Assembly: GCA_023136395.1 (NCBI GenBank)
Contig: JAGLRI010000091.1
Location: 1 to 5,525 of the forward strand
Direction of reading: 5' to 3'
Origin: Candidatus Bathyarchaeota archaeon
GTDB lineage: Archaea > Thermoproteota > Bathyarchaeia > Bathyarchaeales > Bathyarchaeaceae
DNA: 5,525 nt
Both the position numbers and the translations under genes were made by a program. Below the pieces are notes generated by a model. It made no database searches. It worked only from the letters and a program-made list of their open reading frames with translations, and was not told the DNA's origin. Of this stretch, positions 4,823-5,525 are shown in pieces. The first letter of the stretch is position 1. The number at the start of each line of letters is the position of its first letter.

Positions 4823-5525
4823 ATGACCGTAAAAGCCGCTATTAACGGGTTTGGGAGAATTGGAAGACTTTTGTATAGAGCTGCACTTGAAACCAACGCT
4901 GATATTGATTTTGTAGCGATTAATGATTTGACTGATGCGAAGACACTAGCACACCTCCTAAAATATGATTCAGTTCATGGGAGATTACCTTTCAACGTAG
5001 AAGCCAAAGAAAGAGCGATTATTGTCGATGGGAAAGAGCTGAAGGTTTTGTCGCAACGGGATCCAGCACAATTACCTTGGAAAGACTTAGGTGTTTATTT
5101 GGTTGTGGAATCCACAGGAAGGTTTAGGAAGAGAGAGGATGCTTCTAAACATCTACAAGCTGGTGCCAAAAAAGTTTTGGTTTCCGCACCAATGAGCCCC
5201 GCTAAGAGCGCGGACATAACAATAGTTCTAGGTGTAAACATAGATAAATACGATCCTGAAAACCACAACATTATTTCCCTTGCTTCCTGCACCACAAATT
5301 GTATAGCACCGGTAGCTAAAGTTCTAAATGATAAATTTGGTGTTAAGGCAGGGCTTATGACTACTGTTCATTCATATACAAACGATCAAAGGCTTCTCGA
5401 CTTTCAACACCCCAGATTAGAGCGGGCGAGAGCAGCTGCTCTCAACATCATACCTACAACCACTGGTGCAGCGGTTGCAGTTTCCTTGGTGGTACCGGAG
5501 CTTGAGGGAAGAATGAACGGCATTG
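4823..5525 (+). CDS. gap: class I (bacterial-type) glyceraldehyde-3-phosphate dehydrogenase, N-terminal part
   Basis: This frame gives 234 residues open to the window edge; the family is about 335 long, so roughly 100 are missing. The enzyme oxidises glyceraldehyde 3-phosphate to 1,3-bisphosphoglycerate, or the reverse in gluconeogenesis. The NAD-binding start is AINGFGRIGR (6-15). INDLTD at 33-38 has the Asp-Leu pair typical of NAD-preferring forms. KYDSVHGR, the catalytic C156 in SCTTNC and H183 in TTVHSYTNDQ are present, as is NIIPTTTGAA (208-217), which binds substrate phosphate. This is the bacterial/eukaryotic class; most archaea use an unrelated-looking class II enzyme with an SCNTT-type site, so lateral transfer into the lineage is likely at some point. 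Oddities are V218 where nearly all relatives have Lys (GAAKAV) and a short MSP insertion at about 124-126. No frameshift was found. Confidence 0.93.
   Translation, partial: MTVKAAINGFGRIGRLLYRAALETNADIDFVAINDLTDAKTLAHLLKYDSVHGRLPFNVEAKERAIIVDGKELKVLSQRDPAQLPWKDLGVYLVVESTGRFRKREDASKHLQAGAKKVLVSAPMSPAKSADITIVLGVNIDKYDPENHNIISLASCTTNCIAPVAKVLNDKFGVKAGLMTTVHSYTNDQRLLDFQHPRLERARAAALNIIPTTTGAAVAVSLVVPELEGRMNGI

Noticed and set aside
215..5295. Other minus-strand open frames (215-424, 906-1160, 2873-3112, 3057-3353, 3953-4186, 5095-5295)
   Set aside because: All but one lie almost wholly opposite well-supported plus-strand genes, and 2873-3112 is half AT-rich spacer; compositions are serine- or phenylalanine-rich as expected for shadow frames.
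1..5525. Search for CRISPR arrays, tRNA/rRNA genes, insertion sequences and attachment sites
   Set aside because: No spaced repeats, cloverleaf-like blocks, transposase motifs or terminal inverted repeats were seen on either strand by eye.

Overview
The window looks like a chromosomal segment of an archaeon. The first gene encodes the C-terminus of the archaeal/eukaryotic-type ribosomal protein S3Ae (eS1), and an archaea-typical DUF2095-like gene lies downstream. Several genes are preceded by TATA box A motifs with purine-rich BRE-like flanks about 25 bp before a plausible transcript start. Starts are a mix of ATG, GTG and TTG, often with GGAGG-like Shine-Dalgarno sites. Moderate coding GC, very AT-rich spacers and the gene content would suit a Bathyarchaeia/TACK-type lineage, but the exact lineage is a guess.

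Layout, all on the + strand. (1) Positions 2-193: the end of rps3ae. (2) 229-852: a small DNA polymerase beta-superfamily nucleotidyltransferase. (3) 949-1293: a DUF2095-like conserved archaeal protein. These three form an information-processing/housekeeping block. (4) 1360-2535: a 391-residue secreted-then-anchored membrane protein with five N-glycosylation sequons outside, one transmembrane helix, and a basic coiled-coil tail inside carrying two copies of a SHOCT-like motif. (5) 2596-2778: a 60-residue two-cluster ferredoxin whose cluster I has Asp14 in place of the second Cys. (6) 2947-3363: glycine cleavage H protein (lipoyl carrier). (7) 3366-4709: a single-cysteine FAD/NAD(P) disulfide reductase of the CoA-disulfide reductase/NADH oxidase family, two bases after gcvH. 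(8) 4823 to the window end: the first 234 residues of a bacterial-type (class I) glyceraldehyde-3-phosphate dehydrogenase.

The second half is a cluster of redox and central-carbon genes: ferredoxin, lipoyl carrier, thiol/disulfide flavoenzyme and GAPDH. The tight gcvH-reductase pair is the most suggestive unit. A lipoyl protein is co-expressed with a flavoenzyme that lacks the CxxxxC disulfide of classical lipoamide dehydrogenase, and no glycine cleavage P or T gene is in view. GAPDH and ferredoxin appear to have their own promoters. No mobile element, CRISPR array, tRNA or rRNA was seen, and there is no gene-free stretch longer than about 170 bases.
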